DNA of 64,000 bases from Roseomonas fluvialis (GCF_022846615.1 NZ_AP025637.1:1358501-1422500); one strand, 5' to 3'. Counted from the first letter of the stretch, positions 16,992 through 26,513 are shown. A program made the numbers and translations. Notes: generated from the letters alone by a model not told the origin.

Positions 16992-18064
16992 CGCGATGTC
17001 TCCGTGGGTGTGGCGAAGCGTTGCTGCCAGGTCTCGGCCTCGAGGCGGTCGTCGTCGGGCGGCAGGGCGTGGCGGCGGTCGGGGATCAGCGCATCCAGGT
17101 CGCGGATCGCGTGCAGGTTGGTGCGCGCGAGCGACGCGCCGCTCAGGTCCGCGCCATCAAGCACGGCATGGCTGAGGTCGGCCGCATCCATCACGCAATC
17201 CTGCAGGCGCGCGCGCGGCGCCGACATGCCCACGCAGACCGCCTGCACCATCCGGGCTCCGCGTGCATCGGCATCGGACAGGTCGGCACCCTGCAGGATG
17301 GCGTTGGTCAGGTCCGCGCGCCGCAGCACGGCCTGCGCCAGCACGGCGTCCACCAGCACTGCGCGGGCCATGTGCGCCCCTTCGAACACCGCCCCGGCCG
17401 CCTTCGCCTTGGCCATCACCGCCTGCGTCAGGTCGGCCCCCGAAAGGTTGCAGCCGGTCAGGTCGCAGTCGTTGAAGTGGCACAGCGCTGCGACGAAGCC
17501 GCGCAGGTTCAGCCCTGCGAAACTCACTTTGACGAAGTTGGTGCGGAAGAAGCGCGCGCCGTTCAGCACCGCGCGCGTGAGGTCGGCCTCGACCAGTGCC
17601 ATCTCGGTGCAGTCGGCGCCGGACAGGTCGATCCCGTCGGTGCGGCACCGCACGACATTGGCCCGCAGCAGCGATGCGCCGACGAAGGATGCGCGTGTGA
17701 GGCGGCACTGCACGATATTGGTCTCGGACAGGTTGGCGCGGGTGAGGTTGGCGCCGCGCAGCCCGGTGCCGTTCGCGATCCAGCCAGTGCAGTCGGCGTC
17801 GGCGAGATCCGCGCGCGACATCGAGCAATCGGCGAAGCTGGACTTCGCCAGCTTCGCCCCGGCCAGGTTCGCACCATCCAGGCGCACGCCGTGCAGCAGC
17901 GCCTCGGTGAAGTCGGCCCCGGCCAGGTTGCAGCCGACCAGGCCGGCGCCGTCGAAGATGCCGCCCGACAGGTCCGCGCCGGACAGGTCGATGCCGGTCC
18001 AGGCGTGTTCGGCGCCGATGATCTCGCCGTTGCGCACCAGGGCCTCGATCTCGGCGCGGCTCAT
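16988..18064 (-). CDS. Pentapeptide-repeat protein of T6SS cargo operon
   Basis: A 358-residue protein. After a short start (MSRAEIEALVRNGE) nearly the whole chain to about residue 310 is A(D/N)LxX pentapeptides such as GADLSG, GANLAG and RADLTN, which fold into a right-handed quadrilateral beta helix. The start overlaps the stop of the DUF2169 fusion gene (ATGA), showing coupling. Pentapeptide proteins in such operons may be structural adaptors or secreted cargo; DNA mimicry as in the Qnr/MfpA proteins is another known use. Which applies here is unknown. A longer upstream frame is only antisense noise. Confidence 0.9.
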   Translation of the reverse strand: MSRAEIEALVRNGEIIGAEHAWTGIDLSGADLSGGIFDGAGLVGCNLAGADFTEALLHGVRLDGANLAGAKLAKSSFADCSMSRADLADADCTGWIANGTGLRGANLTRANLSETNIVQCRLTRASFVGASLLRANVVRCRTDGIDLSGADCTEMALVEADLTRAVLNGARFFRTNFVKVSFAGLNLRGFVAALCHFNDCDLTGCNLSGADLTQAVMAKAKAAGAVFEGAHMARAVLVDAVLAQAVLRRADLTNAILQGADLSDADARGARMVQAVCVGMSAPRARLQDCVMDAADLSHAVLDGADLSGASLARTNLHAIRDLDALIPDRRHALPPDDDRLEAETWQQRFATPTETSR

Positions 18065-20667
18065 GCGGGTGTCCGGCGCGGATGGATGCGCGTGCGGGTG
18101 CGCTGGACGCGCTCGATGCGCGTTGCCTCGTCGCTGTGGACGCGCGCGATGTCGGCCTCGTACAGGCTGGTGTCGCTGAGGTTCGCCGCGCGGATGTCGG
18201 CACGCGCCAGGCTGGCCTGCGCCAGGTCCGCGCGCGTCAGATGCGCGCCGTGCAGTGCGGCCGCGGTGAAGCGAGCGCCACGCGCGCGCGCCAGGTCGAA
18301 GGACGCGCCATGCAGGCTGCAATCCGACAGGTCGGTGCCCGCCAATGATGCGCCATCGAACACCGCGCCATCCAGCACCGTGCCGCGCAGGTTGGCGCCG
18401 TCACACACCGCGCCGCCGAAGCGCACGCCGCGCAGCACGCAATCCTGCACGAAGACCGCCCGTTCCAGATGCGCGTGGTCGAACACCACGCCATCGCCGG
18501 TCACGCCGATGAAGGTCGCGGAGGCCAGCTTCGCACCGGTGAAGTCGGCGCCGTCGAGCCCGGCACGGATCAGCACCGCGCTGTCCAGGTCGGCGCCCGC
18601 GGCGCGCAGGCCGGCGAGCGAGGCGTCCTGCATGAACAGGTTTGGCAGGTGCGCCCCGCTGATGTCGGCACCTTCGAGCAGCGCGCCGGTCAGGGATGCG
18701 CCCGCCATCTCCGCACGATGCAGCGTGGCGCCGCGCAGGTCGGCGTCGCGCAGGATGGCGTCACGCAGGTTGCTGTCGGACAGGTCGGCGCCGTCGCAGC
18801 GCGCGCGGCCGAGATTCGCACCTTCCAACGACGCGCCCACCAGCTTCGCGCCATCGAGCCGCGCATGCGCCAGCACGGCGCCATCAAGGGTGGCCCCCGA
18901 CAGGTCCGCGCCACTGAGGTCGGCGCCATCGAACCAGGCCTCCGTCAGGTCGAAGCCGGCCAGGTCCATGCCGGCCAGGTCGGCGCCGCACAGGTCCAGC
19001 CTCACGGCGGTGCGCGTGCCATCCATCAGCCGCGCGCGCAGCGCAGCGGAGGCGGCGTCATCGATGCGCGGCGCGGGGTCCTGCATGTCCGCCGCCATCA
19101 GGTAGCCACGCCGCAGATTGCCTTCCGATTCCGCGGCCTGGCGCGCGAGGGTGGGGTCGTCGCGCAGGCGGCGCTCGGTCTCGGTCGGCAGGCCCTGCGC
19201 CTCGAGCTCGGCGATGCGGGCATCCAGGCGCGCGCGCGGGTCGGGGCCGTCGAGCCGCGGCGGTCCGGCGGGCTTGCGCGTGAGGTCGGGCGGCGCGGCG
19301 CCGGCAGCGATGATGCGAGCGGCCGCTGCGTCCTGCTCCCGCTTCGCCTGCGCCTCGGCCTCGATGCGCTTCTCCTCGGCCTCGCGCGCTTTCGCGGCGA
19401 TATAGGCCGGGACGTGTTGCAGCGAGGGCAGCGGTTCGTACGGTGGCGGTGGTGCCAGGCCATGGGCGTCGGGATCGATGCCACGTTCGACCAGGTGTGC
19501 GCGCTGTCGTGCGTAGTCGCGCTCCATGCGCGCGCGGGCACGGCGCTGCGGCAGGCCTTCCTCGGAGAGCTTGCGGCGCAGGTCCTCGAGCGCGGGATCG
19601 GGGCGCAGAACGTCGGCGGGAACCAGCGCGGCCTCGTCCAGTGAGGCGATCAGGCCGTTTTCCGGGTCACGCCGCGCCGCATAGACCGCTTCGAACGCCG
19701 CGACGGGGCGCGGCGCGCCGATGCGGTCCGCGCCCACCAGCAGGGCGGTGAGGTCGCGCGCATCCTCCTCCTCGGTGCGGACGGTGCCGTGGTGGACCAT
19801 CACGAGGCGCTTGTGCGCGGGGAAGAACCACACGGTGGTCAGGTGCAGGGGCACGTCCTCGAAGTCATCGCTGCCGCGGCGCTGCACCAGGATGCGCGGC
19901 TGCAGCCCGGGCAGGCGGCCGGTGAGCTCCGGTTCCTCCGGGTGCATGTTGGTGATGGCGTAGTCCTCGTCGCCTACGAGGAAGCCCGCGAAGCGCTGTT
20001 CGGGCTGTGCCGCCATGGCCATGCGGAAATCGACATCGCGCGCGAAGCCGGGGAAATCCTCCTCGAGCCAGGCCTGGTCATGGGTGCCCGCGAGGCGCGC
20101 GCGCTGCGGCCAGGCGAGGTCCATCGCACCGAGATTGACCGGATGCGGCCTGCCATGCGCGGCGCTGCCGGCCGGCAGCACGATGTTGGGCAGGGCGACG
20201 CGATGGCCGATCCCCGGCAGGGGCATCTCGGCGATGCCGCGCCCGAGCGTGTTCTCGGCGAAGGACGGGCCGCCATAGGAGCGGTCCCAGCCGAGCGGCA
20301 TTTCGGCAAAGGGGGTGGGGTCGGTCGGCACGCCGTCCTCGATGTGGTGGTCGCCGACCACGCCGAGGCGCCGCGTGAGCGTGCCGAGGCGCACGCTGAC
20401 CGTGAGGGCGCGCACGGCTTCGCCACGCGGGGCGAAGGCGCTGCCGGTGACCAGGAACTCGGCCGCCGGCTTTGGCAGGGCGATGTCGATCGGCTGCGTC
20501 GGCGGCAGCACCTCCGGCAGGAACTTCCACATGGCGATTTCGCCGAGCAGCGCCGGCTCCTCGCCCATCGGGCAGAAGCTGAGCGCTGCGACGCTCAGGT
20601 AGTGCCGCCGGCGGAACTCGGAGGGCCTGGTCATCAGGCCGAGGGCGAAGGGCTTTTCGGTCCTCAT
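18061..20667 (-). CDS. DUF2169 T6SS adaptor fused to pentapeptide-repeat domain
   Basis: An 868-residue fusion. Residues 1 to about 330 are DUF2169, with PLGWDRSYGGPSFAENTLGRG, HPVNLGAMDLAWPQRA and the beta-sandwich segments around RILVQRRG. DUF2169 proteins are chaperone-like adaptors that load an effector on its cognate VgrG or PAAR. A charged helical linker (about 380-540, rich in Ala, Glu and Arg) leads to a pentapeptide beta helix from about 556 to 834. DUF2169 and pentapeptide genes are often neighbours; here they are joined in one chain and followed by a second, separate pentapeptide gene. The gene lies 48 bp downstream of vgrG. Confidence 0.9.
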   Translation of the reverse strand: MRTEKPFALGLMTRPSEFRRRHYLSVAALSFCPMGEEPALLGEIAMWKFLPEVLPPTQPIDIALPKPAAEFLVTGSAFAPRGEAVRALTVSVRLGTLTRRLGVVGDHHIEDGVPTDPTPFAEMPLGWDRSYGGPSFAENTLGRGIAEMPLPGIGHRVALPNIVLPAGSAAHGRPHPVNLGAMDLAWPQRARLAGTHDQAWLEEDFPGFARDVDFRMAMAAQPEQRFAGFLVGDEDYAITNMHPEEPELTGRLPGLQPRILVQRRGSDDFEDVPLHLTTVWFFPAHKRLVMVHHGTVRTEEEDARDLTALLVGADRIGAPRPVAAFEAVYAARRDPENGLIASLDEAALVPADVLRPDPALEDLRRKLSEEGLPQRRARARMERDYARQRAHLVERGIDPDAHGLAPPPPYEPLPSLQHVPAYIAAKAREAEEKRIEAEAQAKREQDAAAARIIAAGAAPPDLTRKPAGPPRLDGPDPRARLDARIAELEAQGLPTETERRLRDDPTLARQAAESEGNLRRGYLMAADMQDPAPRIDDAASAALRARLMDGTRTAVRLDLCGADLAGMDLAGFDLTEAWFDGADLSGADLSGATLDGAVLAHARLDGAKLVGASLEGANLGRARCDGADLSDSNLRDAILRDADLRGATLHRAEMAGASLTGALLEGADISGAHLPNLFMQDASLAGLRAAGADLDSAVLIRAGLDGADFTGAKLASATFIGVTGDGVVFDHAHLERAVFVQDCVLRGVRFGGAVCDGANLRGTVLDGAVFDGASLAGTDLSDCSLHGASFDLARARGARFTAAALHGAHLTRADLAQASLARADIRAANLSDTSLYEADIARVHSDEATRIERVQRTRTRIHPRRTPA

Positions 20668-20715
20668 TTGCGTGGAAGGGGCGGCAACAGAGGCCTCCGC
20701 TGGCCGTTCATTGCA

Positions 20716-22956
20716 TCATGCCACAACGTTGACTTCGGCGCGAGTGACGACAACGACGTAATTTGCCAATCCATCGATCGAATCTTCTATTTTGCAGAGT
20801 CGTTTTTCATATGATATAGCTTTATTCGAATAGGACCACGCGCCAAGATTTATCTGTCCAGCCACGGCATTGAAAGAAAACAAACCAGACGTGAACGAAG
20901 CTGCCACAAGATTTGCGGATACGGCATAGATATTGGTGGATGCGAGCGCTTGATAGTTGACTGTTGCATAAAAACTCCCGTATCCTACGCCCATGGCCCA
21001 ATTATAGGTGTCTGTATATTTATTGTGGTGGCCCGTATGCGTCGTAATGGTCGGCGCCTTGACGGTAATGCTGCTTTCCGACGACACGTTGACGTCGCCA
21101 GTGACGGCTATGGTGAGCGTTCCGCCGATAGTCTCGGTCACGCTGCCGGTCACCGTGATCGTCTCGTTGCCCTTGATGGTCTCCGTGACATTCCCGTCCA
21201 CTTCCACCGTCTGGTCGCCGCCGATCTTCGCGAAGTCATTCGCCTTGATCGCAACCGTCCGGTTGCCCGTCCCCTCGCCCATTCCGACCGTCCGGGTCTC
21301 GTTGTTCTCGACCTCGACCACGTAGTCTCGCTCGGCGTGCAGCAGCACCTGCTCGGCGCCCATGGCGTCCTCGAAGCGAAGCTCGTTCGCGTTGTCCGCC
21401 GTGCCGCCGGGTGTCGATCGCGTGCGGATGCCCGACCGCGTCGCATGCGCCGGCAGCGCGTGCGGCACCGCGTTGTCCGCATTGTAGACCGTGCCCGTGA
21501 TGATCGGCCGGTCCGGATCGCCATTGAGGAAATCGACGATCACCTCGTGTCCCACGCGCGGGATGTGGACCTGCCCCCAGCCCCCGCCCGCCCAGCCCTG
21601 CGAGACGCGGATCCACACCGCGCTCGCGCTCACCGGTTCGCCTGGTGCGGGCCGGTCCCACGGGAACTGCACCTGCACCCGGCCGAATTCGTCGACATTG
21701 ATCTCCTGGCCCGCCGGGCCGACCACCAGCGCGGTCTGGGCGCCGCCGACCTTCGGCTTGCGCGTCACGCGGTCGGGCCGGAAGGGCACCGCATGGGGCA
21801 TGCAGTCGAAGGTGTTGGACAGGGTCGGCTCGGGCTGCTCGGTGCTGCCGGGGTGGCGCATCGACCATTCGTCCGCCGTCCAGCACGTCTGGTCCTGCAC
21901 GCGGTGGCGTATCGCGGTCACCAGGTAGTCGGCCGCGCCGGCCTCGGTGTCGGTGTCGAAATGCGCCTTGGTGCCGGCATCGAGTCCCGCCGCCGCGCTC
22001 GCGCCGGTCCAGCGTTCCCAGTGCGATTCCTCGATCTCGATCAGCCGCGTCGCCATCAGGTCGGCATCCGCCTGGCCGATCTGGCCCTGCGCGCCGCCAT
22101 CGGTGCTGCTGCGCAGGCGCGCCATGTAGTTGCCCGGGTAGCGGTAGCGCTCGGCGCGCACCAGGCGCTCGACCACCGCGGGGTCAGCGCCGGCCACGTC
22201 GGCAAAGGCCTCGGTCTTGTCCCAGGCGCGCTGGGGACGTGTGAGATTATGGTCGCGCACCGTCCAGGTTCCGGTGCGGAAGCTGTAGTGGTCCTCGAGC
22301 CGGTCGAGCACGCCATCACCCACCGACAGCGTGTCGAAGGGCGGGTGCGGCATGCGCACGTTGTTGTTGTTGTCGGTGAAGCACAGCGTGTGCGCCACGT
22401 CGGTGTGCTCGTGCCAGTAGAAGATGCCCGCGTGCTCCATCAGCCGGCTGATGAAGTCGAGCGCGCTTTCGTCGTACTGCACGCAGTATTCCAGCGTGCC
22501 GTAGGCCTCGGGCACCACGATGCGGTCGGCGAAGTCGATCCCCTGCTCGGACAGCACGGTCGCGACGATCTGCGGGATGGTCTGGTCGTGGAAGATGCGG
22601 AAGCCCGACATCTGCGACAGGAACCACAGCCGCGGCACCACCTCGGCCTGCCATTCCAGCACGACGCCGTCGCGCCCGACGCGCCCGATGCGCGATATGC
22701 GCCGGAAATGCCCGTTGACCGGGCGGCGCCGCAGCACCTCCGGCCCCTCCGCATCCGCCTCGCCGAAGAACAGCGTCACCTCGGTGCCGACCAGGGCCTT
22801 CACCGCGGCGACCGGCGCCTCGGTCGCGAAGCGGATGCGGTAGACGAAGGGCGCGGACAGCCGGTCCTCGCCCTCGAGTTCCGTCAGGACCGCCGGCCAG
22901 TCGGCCAGCGTCGTGTGCATCGCGAGCAGCGCGTTGGACTGGTCGTAGTTCGGCAC
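20716..22956 (-). CDS. vgrG: VgrG type VI secretion spike protein with low-GC C-terminal tail
   Basis: A 746-residue spike protein. The gp27-like part includes the family signature QYDESALDFISRLMEHAG-IFYWHEH; the gp5 OB-fold part has HIPRVGHEVIVDFLNGDPDRPII-TGTVYN; and the beta-helix needle runs through repeats such as TVAIKANDFAKIGGDQ to about residue 640. The last roughly 100 residues (from NKYTDTYNWAMG) are not needle-like, and their DNA (20716-21040) is strikingly AT-richer than the rest. That tail may be an acquired effector or a cargo-docking domain. VgrG trimers pierce target cells when the sheath contracts. No sheath or baseplate genes are in the window, so this is an orphan VgrG locus. 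Confidence 0.95.
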   Translation of the reverse strand: MPNYDQSNALLAMHTTLADWPAVLTELEGEDRLSAPFVYRIRFATEAPVAAVKALVGTEVTLFFGEADAEGPEVLRRRPVNGHFRRISRIGRVGRDGVVLEWQAEVVPRLWFLSQMSGFRIFHDQTIPQIVATVLSEQGIDFADRIVVPEAYGTLEYCVQYDESALDFISRLMEHAGIFYWHEHTDVAHTLCFTDNNNNVRMPHPPFDTLSVGDGVLDRLEDHYSFRTGTWTVRDHNLTRPQRAWDKTEAFADVAGADPAVVERLVRAERYRYPGNYMARLRSSTDGGAQGQIGQADADLMATRLIEIEESHWERWTGASAAAGLDAGTKAHFDTDTEAGAADYLVTAIRHRVQDQTCWTADEWSMRHPGSTEQPEPTLSNTFDCMPHAVPFRPDRVTRKPKVGGAQTALVVGPAGQEINVDEFGRVQVQFPWDRPAPGEPVSASAVWIRVSQGWAGGGWGQVHIPRVGHEVIVDFLNGDPDRPIITGTVYNADNAVPHALPAHATRSGIRTRSTPGGTADNANELRFEDAMGAEQVLLHAERDYVVEVENNETRTVGMGEGTGNRTVAIKANDFAKIGGDQTVEVDGNVTETIKGNETITVTGSVTETIGGTLTIAVTGDVNVSSESSITVKAPTITTHTGHHNKYTDTYNWAMGVGYGSFYATVNYQALASTNIYAVSANLVAASFTSGLFSFNAVAGQINLGAWSYSNKAISYEKRLCKIEDSIDGLANYVVVVTRAEVNVVA

Positions 22957-23067
22957 CGGGCATGTCCTCGGCTGGGCCAGGCCTGTGGCCTGTCGGTGGG
23001 CATCAGGCCTGCGGCCTGTCGGTGCGCAGCATGCCGCGCCGCATGACGGCGGCCGGCGCCGCCGCGT

Positions 23068-23568
23068 TCAGCCGGGCGGTGGAGGCGTGGCGCCGCGCGC
23101 GGCCTTCAACTCGTCGCGGATCTCCGCCAGCAGCTTCTCCGAGGCGGTCGGCGCGGGCGCCGCGGTCGCCTTCTCGACCGCCTGCGAGGCCTGCAGCTTG
23201 CTCAGGATCTTGACCAGCCAGAACACCGCGAAGCCGACGATCACGAACTTGATGACGGCGTTCAGGAAGGACCCGATCGCCAGCACCGAGGCCCCACCCT
23301 GGCGCGTCGCGTCCAGGGACGCGCGCCGTTCGCCGAACAGCACGACGAACAGGTTCGAGAAGTCGATCCCGCCCATCAGGATGCCCACGATCGGGTTCAG
23401 CAGGTCCTCGACCAGCGATGTCACGATGGCGGTGAAGGCAGCGCCGATCACGACGCCGACCGCCAGGTCGATGACGTTGCCCCGCATGATGAAGGCCTTG
23501 AATTCCTTCAGCCAGGCGGGCTCCTTCAGCGGAAGCTGGCTGGTGATCTTGTTCGCGAAGTCGCTCAT
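23068..23568 (-). CDS. mscL: Large-conductance mechanosensitive channel MscL
   Basis: A 166-residue protein with the MscL core: an amphipathic N-terminal helix, FIMRGNVIDLAVGVVIGAAF (pore-lining TM1), the periplasmic loop, and FLNAVIKFVIVGFAVFWLVK (TM2), then a C-terminal helical bundle. MscL opens under membrane tension to release solutes during osmotic downshock. It is about 30 residues longer than the E. coli protein because of an N-terminal extension (MSDFANKITSQLPLKEPAWLKEF); a later start is possible but no better ribosome site is visible. Confidence 0.95.
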   Translation of the reverse strand: MSDFANKITSQLPLKEPAWLKEFKAFIMRGNVIDLAVGVVIGAAFTAIVTSLVEDLLNPIVGILMGGIDFSNLFVVLFGERRASLDATRQGGASVLAIGSFLNAVIKFVIVGFAVFWLVKILSKLQASQAVEKATAAPAPTASEKLLAEIRDELKAARGATPPPPG

Positions 23569-23635
23569 CGGCCCGTATCCCCCAGGTCTGTCGAATCCGG
23601 CATGGCGTGCAGGCTGGCGCGATCGTGCCGCGAAC

Positions 23636-24952
23636 TCAACGGGTCTGTGCATCCACGCCGGGCCCGGCGGGGTCCAGCTGCGCGCGCACGTAGGCGATGT
23701 CCCGCCGCAGCGCGAAGACATGGCGGCGATAGTTCACCGGCAGCGCAAGCCGAGCCACGCGCCCCTCCAGCGCCTCGAGCCGCCCGCGCAGCGCGGCGCG
23801 CGCCGTCGCGTCGGGGTCGCGTTCCGCCTCCGCCTCGATCCGCCGCAGCGTCTCGTAGTGCCGCCACACCCGCGTCTCCATCTGCCACGCATACAGCGCG
23901 GGGCCGAAGCGGATCAGCGGCAGTGCCAGGCCCAGCACCGGCAGCAGCACGAACAGCAGCCGTTCGACCCAGACCGCGACCCAGAAGGGCAGCCAGCGCT
24001 GCAGCACGGTGCGCCCACGCGCGTAGTAGCGCTCGGCATCCGCGTTCATCGGCAGGTCCTGCGCCAGGGCGTTCGGGAAGGTGCCCTCGGCGGCGAACAG
24101 CGTGCGCGGCCGGTGCACCTCCTGCATGATGCCGACCAGCAGCGAGACCACCTGCGGGTGGATGTCCTGATGCGCCACCACCGAGGCCACGGGCGCCAGC
24201 AGCGTATGGGCCCGGTCGGGCAGGTCGGCCGCGAGCGAGACCCCCCCGCGCGGCAGCCGCACCACCGACAGGAAGGGCAGGCGCACCGCGTAGGCCTCGG
24301 CGAATTCCGCGAAGTCGACCAGGCGCTGCGCCGGGCCCTCGCGCAGCAGCGTGGCGACGCCGCCGCTGATCGAGGCCGAGACCAGGATGGCGGCATCGAT
24401 GCTGCCCTCCGCCAGCGCCGCGGCCGCCGCCGCGCCGCCGAGCGGCAGGGGTTCGAACTCCGTCGCGTCGATGCCGTTCGCCGCCAGCAGCGCCAGCGCC
24501 AGGACTCGCGTGCCACTGCCCTCCGGCCCGACCGACACGCGCCGTCCGCGCAGATCCGCCAGCCGCTCCAGGCCCCGGTCGGCGTGCAGGAAGACCCAGA
24601 CCGGCTCGGCGAAGACCGCGCCCAGCGATTCCAGCCCGGCATCGCGCTCGGGGTCGGCGATGCCGCCCTGCACCAGCGCGACATCGACCTGCCGCGCGCG
24701 CAGCATCTCGAGATTCGCGACCGAACCCTGCGTGGGCACGCGCCGCACGCGGAAGCCCGTGGCCTGCAGGCGCTGGGCATAGGCCTCCGCCGCCACCGTG
24801 TAGGCGGAATCCGGCACGGTGCCGGTGGCGATGCGGATCTCGCGCGGGGGGGCGGGCGCGGCGAGCGAATACCCCAGCGCGCCGCAACCCAGCAGCAGCA
24901 GGGTGGCGGTGACCGCCCAGTGCCGGATCAGCCAGTGCAGGACGCGTTGCAT
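23636..24952 (-). CDS. TAXI family TRAP-transporter solute receptor, membrane-anchored
   Basis: A 438-residue protein. A signal-anchor helix (about 10-30) is followed by a periplasmic binding domain with REIRIATGTVPDSAYTVAAEAY, VPTQGSVANLEMLRARQVDVALVQGG, VSVGPEGSGTRVLA and PFLSVVRLP, which are TAXI hallmarks. Unusually for a receptor it has a second membrane helix near 335-360 and a soluble C-terminal region rich in Arg and Glu. No 4TM/12TM TRAP permease is adjacent. A longer start is open but unsupported; I chose MQRVLHWLIRHW. Confidence 0.87.
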   Translation of the reverse strand: MQRVLHWLIRHWAVTATLLLLGCGALGYSLAAPAPPREIRIATGTVPDSAYTVAAEAYAQRLQATGFRVRRVPTQGSVANLEMLRARQVDVALVQGGIADPERDAGLESLGAVFAEPVWVFLHADRGLERLADLRGRRVSVGPEGSGTRVLALALLAANGIDATEFEPLPLGGAAAAAALAEGSIDAAILVSASISGGVATLLREGPAQRLVDFAEFAEAYAVRLPFLSVVRLPRGGVSLAADLPDRAHTLLAPVASVVAHQDIHPQVVSLLVGIMQEVHRPRTLFAAEGTFPNALAQDLPMNADAERYYARGRTVLQRWLPFWVAVWVERLLFVLLPVLGLALPLIRFGPALYAWQMETRVWRHYETLRRIEAEAERDPDATARAALRGRLEALEGRVARLALPVNYRRHVFALRRDIAYVRAQLDPAGPGVDAQTR

Positions 24953-25029
24953 CGGGCGCGACCATGCGATGCCCGCGCCGGCGCGTCCATCCGGTTGGCA
25001 CGCGCGCGCGGTGGCGCCATCCTGCGTGC

Positions 25030-25437
25030 ATGACCGCACCCTTCGACCAGCACGTGACCTTCCTCTATGCCGAGGACCCCGAGCCATCCTGGCGTTTCTA
25101 CGAGGGTGTGCTCGGCCTGCCGCTGGCGCAGGACCAGGGGTCGTGCCGCATCTATGCGGCGGCCCCCGGCGGGCGGGCGTTCCTCGGCGTGTGCCGCGCG
25201 CGCGGCCCGCGCGTGAGCGACAACCCGCGCGTGCAGGGCGGCGCCGTCATCACCTTCGTGGCGCAGGACGTGGAGGGCTGGCACGCCCGCCTGGTCGCCG
25301 CCGGCGTCACGCCGGACAAGGCCCCGGCCTATTCCGAGACCTACCGCGTCACGTCCTTCTTCTTCCGCGACCCGGCCGGCTATACGCTGGAGGTGCAGCG
25401 TTTCGAGCGACCGGACTGGCCCGCGCCCGGCGATTGA
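25030..25437 (+). CDS. VOC (glyoxalase/bleomycin-resistance) superfamily protein
   Basis: A 135-residue single-module VOC protein: FLYAEDPEPSWRFYEGVLGLPL at the N-terminus and FFFRDPAGYTLEVQRFE at the C-terminus are the paired beta-alpha-beta motifs. The possible metal ligands of this fold (a His or Gln early, a Glu in the LEVQ strand) are only partly present: the first strand has T-F-L rather than H, so metal binding is uncertain. The substrate is unknown; members include lyases, dioxygenases and drug-binding proteins. The gene is divergent from the TAXI receptor. Confidence 0.88.
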   Translation: MTAPFDQHVTFLYAEDPEPSWRFYEGVLGLPLAQDQGSCRIYAAAPGGRAFLGVCRARGPRVSDNPRVQGGAVITFVAQDVEGWHARLVAAGVTPDKAPAYSETYRVTSFFFRDPAGYTLEVQRFERPDWPAPGD

Positions 25438-25619
25438 TGCGGCCGGCGGCGTCGCGCATCGCCGCGCACAGGGGGGGTGGGATCTGGCGCGGCGGCTGAG
25501 CGCAACGCCCCTGCCTGCCGATGCTCGCGCCACCCGCCCACGCGTTGGGTGCACCGGCCGCCGGCATGACGCAGCGCGGCAAAGGATTCCCATTTCCCTG
25601 CGGCCACGGACAGGGCAGT

Positions 25620-26216
25620 GTGACGCCAACGAACTGGGGGCTTCCGGGCTTGGCCGAACTCTGGGCCGATTGGGGCGACTACGCATACCTTGCGGCTGCG
25701 CTCTGGGCATTCTTTGAAGGTGAGACCTTTGTCCTCGCAGCCGCTGCCATCGGAGCCACGATGGGGCTGGTTGATCCATGGCTGCTGATGGGTTCGGTCT
25801 GGATCGGATCCTATCTCGGGGACCAGACCTGGTTCTACCTCGGGCGGCGCTACGGGCCAGCCATCCTGCGGCGCTTTCCGAAATCCCAGCCTAAGGTCGA
25901 ACGCGCCAACCAGTTGCTGGAGCGCTACGGCACGCTGTTCATCCTGTCCTTCCGCTTCCTGTATGGCGTGCGCAACGTGGCCTCGGTCGTGTGCGGCCTG
26001 GCGGGTTATCCGAAACTGCGCTTCGCGGTGCTGAATTTCATCGCCGCCGGCGTCTGGGCCGGGTCCTTTGTGGCGGCGGGGTGGTTCCTGGGGTCGTGGC
26101 TCGGCGTCGAACGCCTGTTCTGGACCATCTGCGGCATCGCCGCGACCGCGCTGGCCTTCTTCATCGCGCGGCATTTCTGGATACGCGGGCGGGCGGCGCG
26201 GGGTGCCAGCGCCTGA
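25620..26216 (+). CDS. DedA family (VTT domain) membrane protein
   Basis: About 198 residues from a GTG start preceded by GGACAGGG; an ATG at 25566 would add 18 residues. The DedA core is clear: GDYAYLAAALWAFFEGET, the glycine-rich GSYLGDQTWFYLGRRYG re-entrant segment and the FILSFRFLYGVRNVASVVCGLAGYPKLRF block with the conserved Arg residues. DedA/VTT proteins move or flip lipid carriers such as undecaprenyl phosphate or phospholipids and support membrane homeostasis. This protein is closest in style to the YohD-like branch. Confidence 0.88.
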   Translation: MTPTNWGLPGLAELWADWGDYAYLAAALWAFFEGETFVLAAAAIGATMGLVDPWLLMGSVWIGSYLGDQTWFYLGRRYGPAILRRFPKSQPKVERANQLLERYGTLFILSFRFLYGVRNVASVVCGLAGYPKLRFAVLNFIAAGVWAGSFVAAGWFLGSWLGVERLFWTICGIAATALAFFIARHFWIRGRAARGASA

Positions 26217-26513
26217 ACAGGCGGTGGGCCTTCCGCGCGACGCCATCACGCTGAAGTCGGCTCACCGGACCGCACCGTCGGCGGGCCGGCGTGCCGGACC
26301 CGCCATGGCCGAGCGGATGCGTCATGCCAGGCGGCCGCGCGAAACATTCCAGAACCTCGCGCCAGCTGCGACCGACGCGGCCGCGCGATGCACGGCGCGA
26401 CGCGCGGGCCCCGGGGCACTCGCCACTGCTGCCCGCCGGCGCGAGGGAGCGCGCTGAGCGGTCGCATGGGCCCGCCACCAACGACCGCCCGCCTGATCCG
26501 TCCAGCGTAACCC

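Noticed and set aside
16952..19105. 717-codon plus-strand frame across the pentapeptide genes
   Set aside because: It mirrors the pentapeptide periodicity on the other strand and has no sensible start or fold.
23565..25031. 488-codon Gly/Ala-rich minus-strand frame
   Set aside because: An alternative frame of the TAXI receptor gene without motifs.
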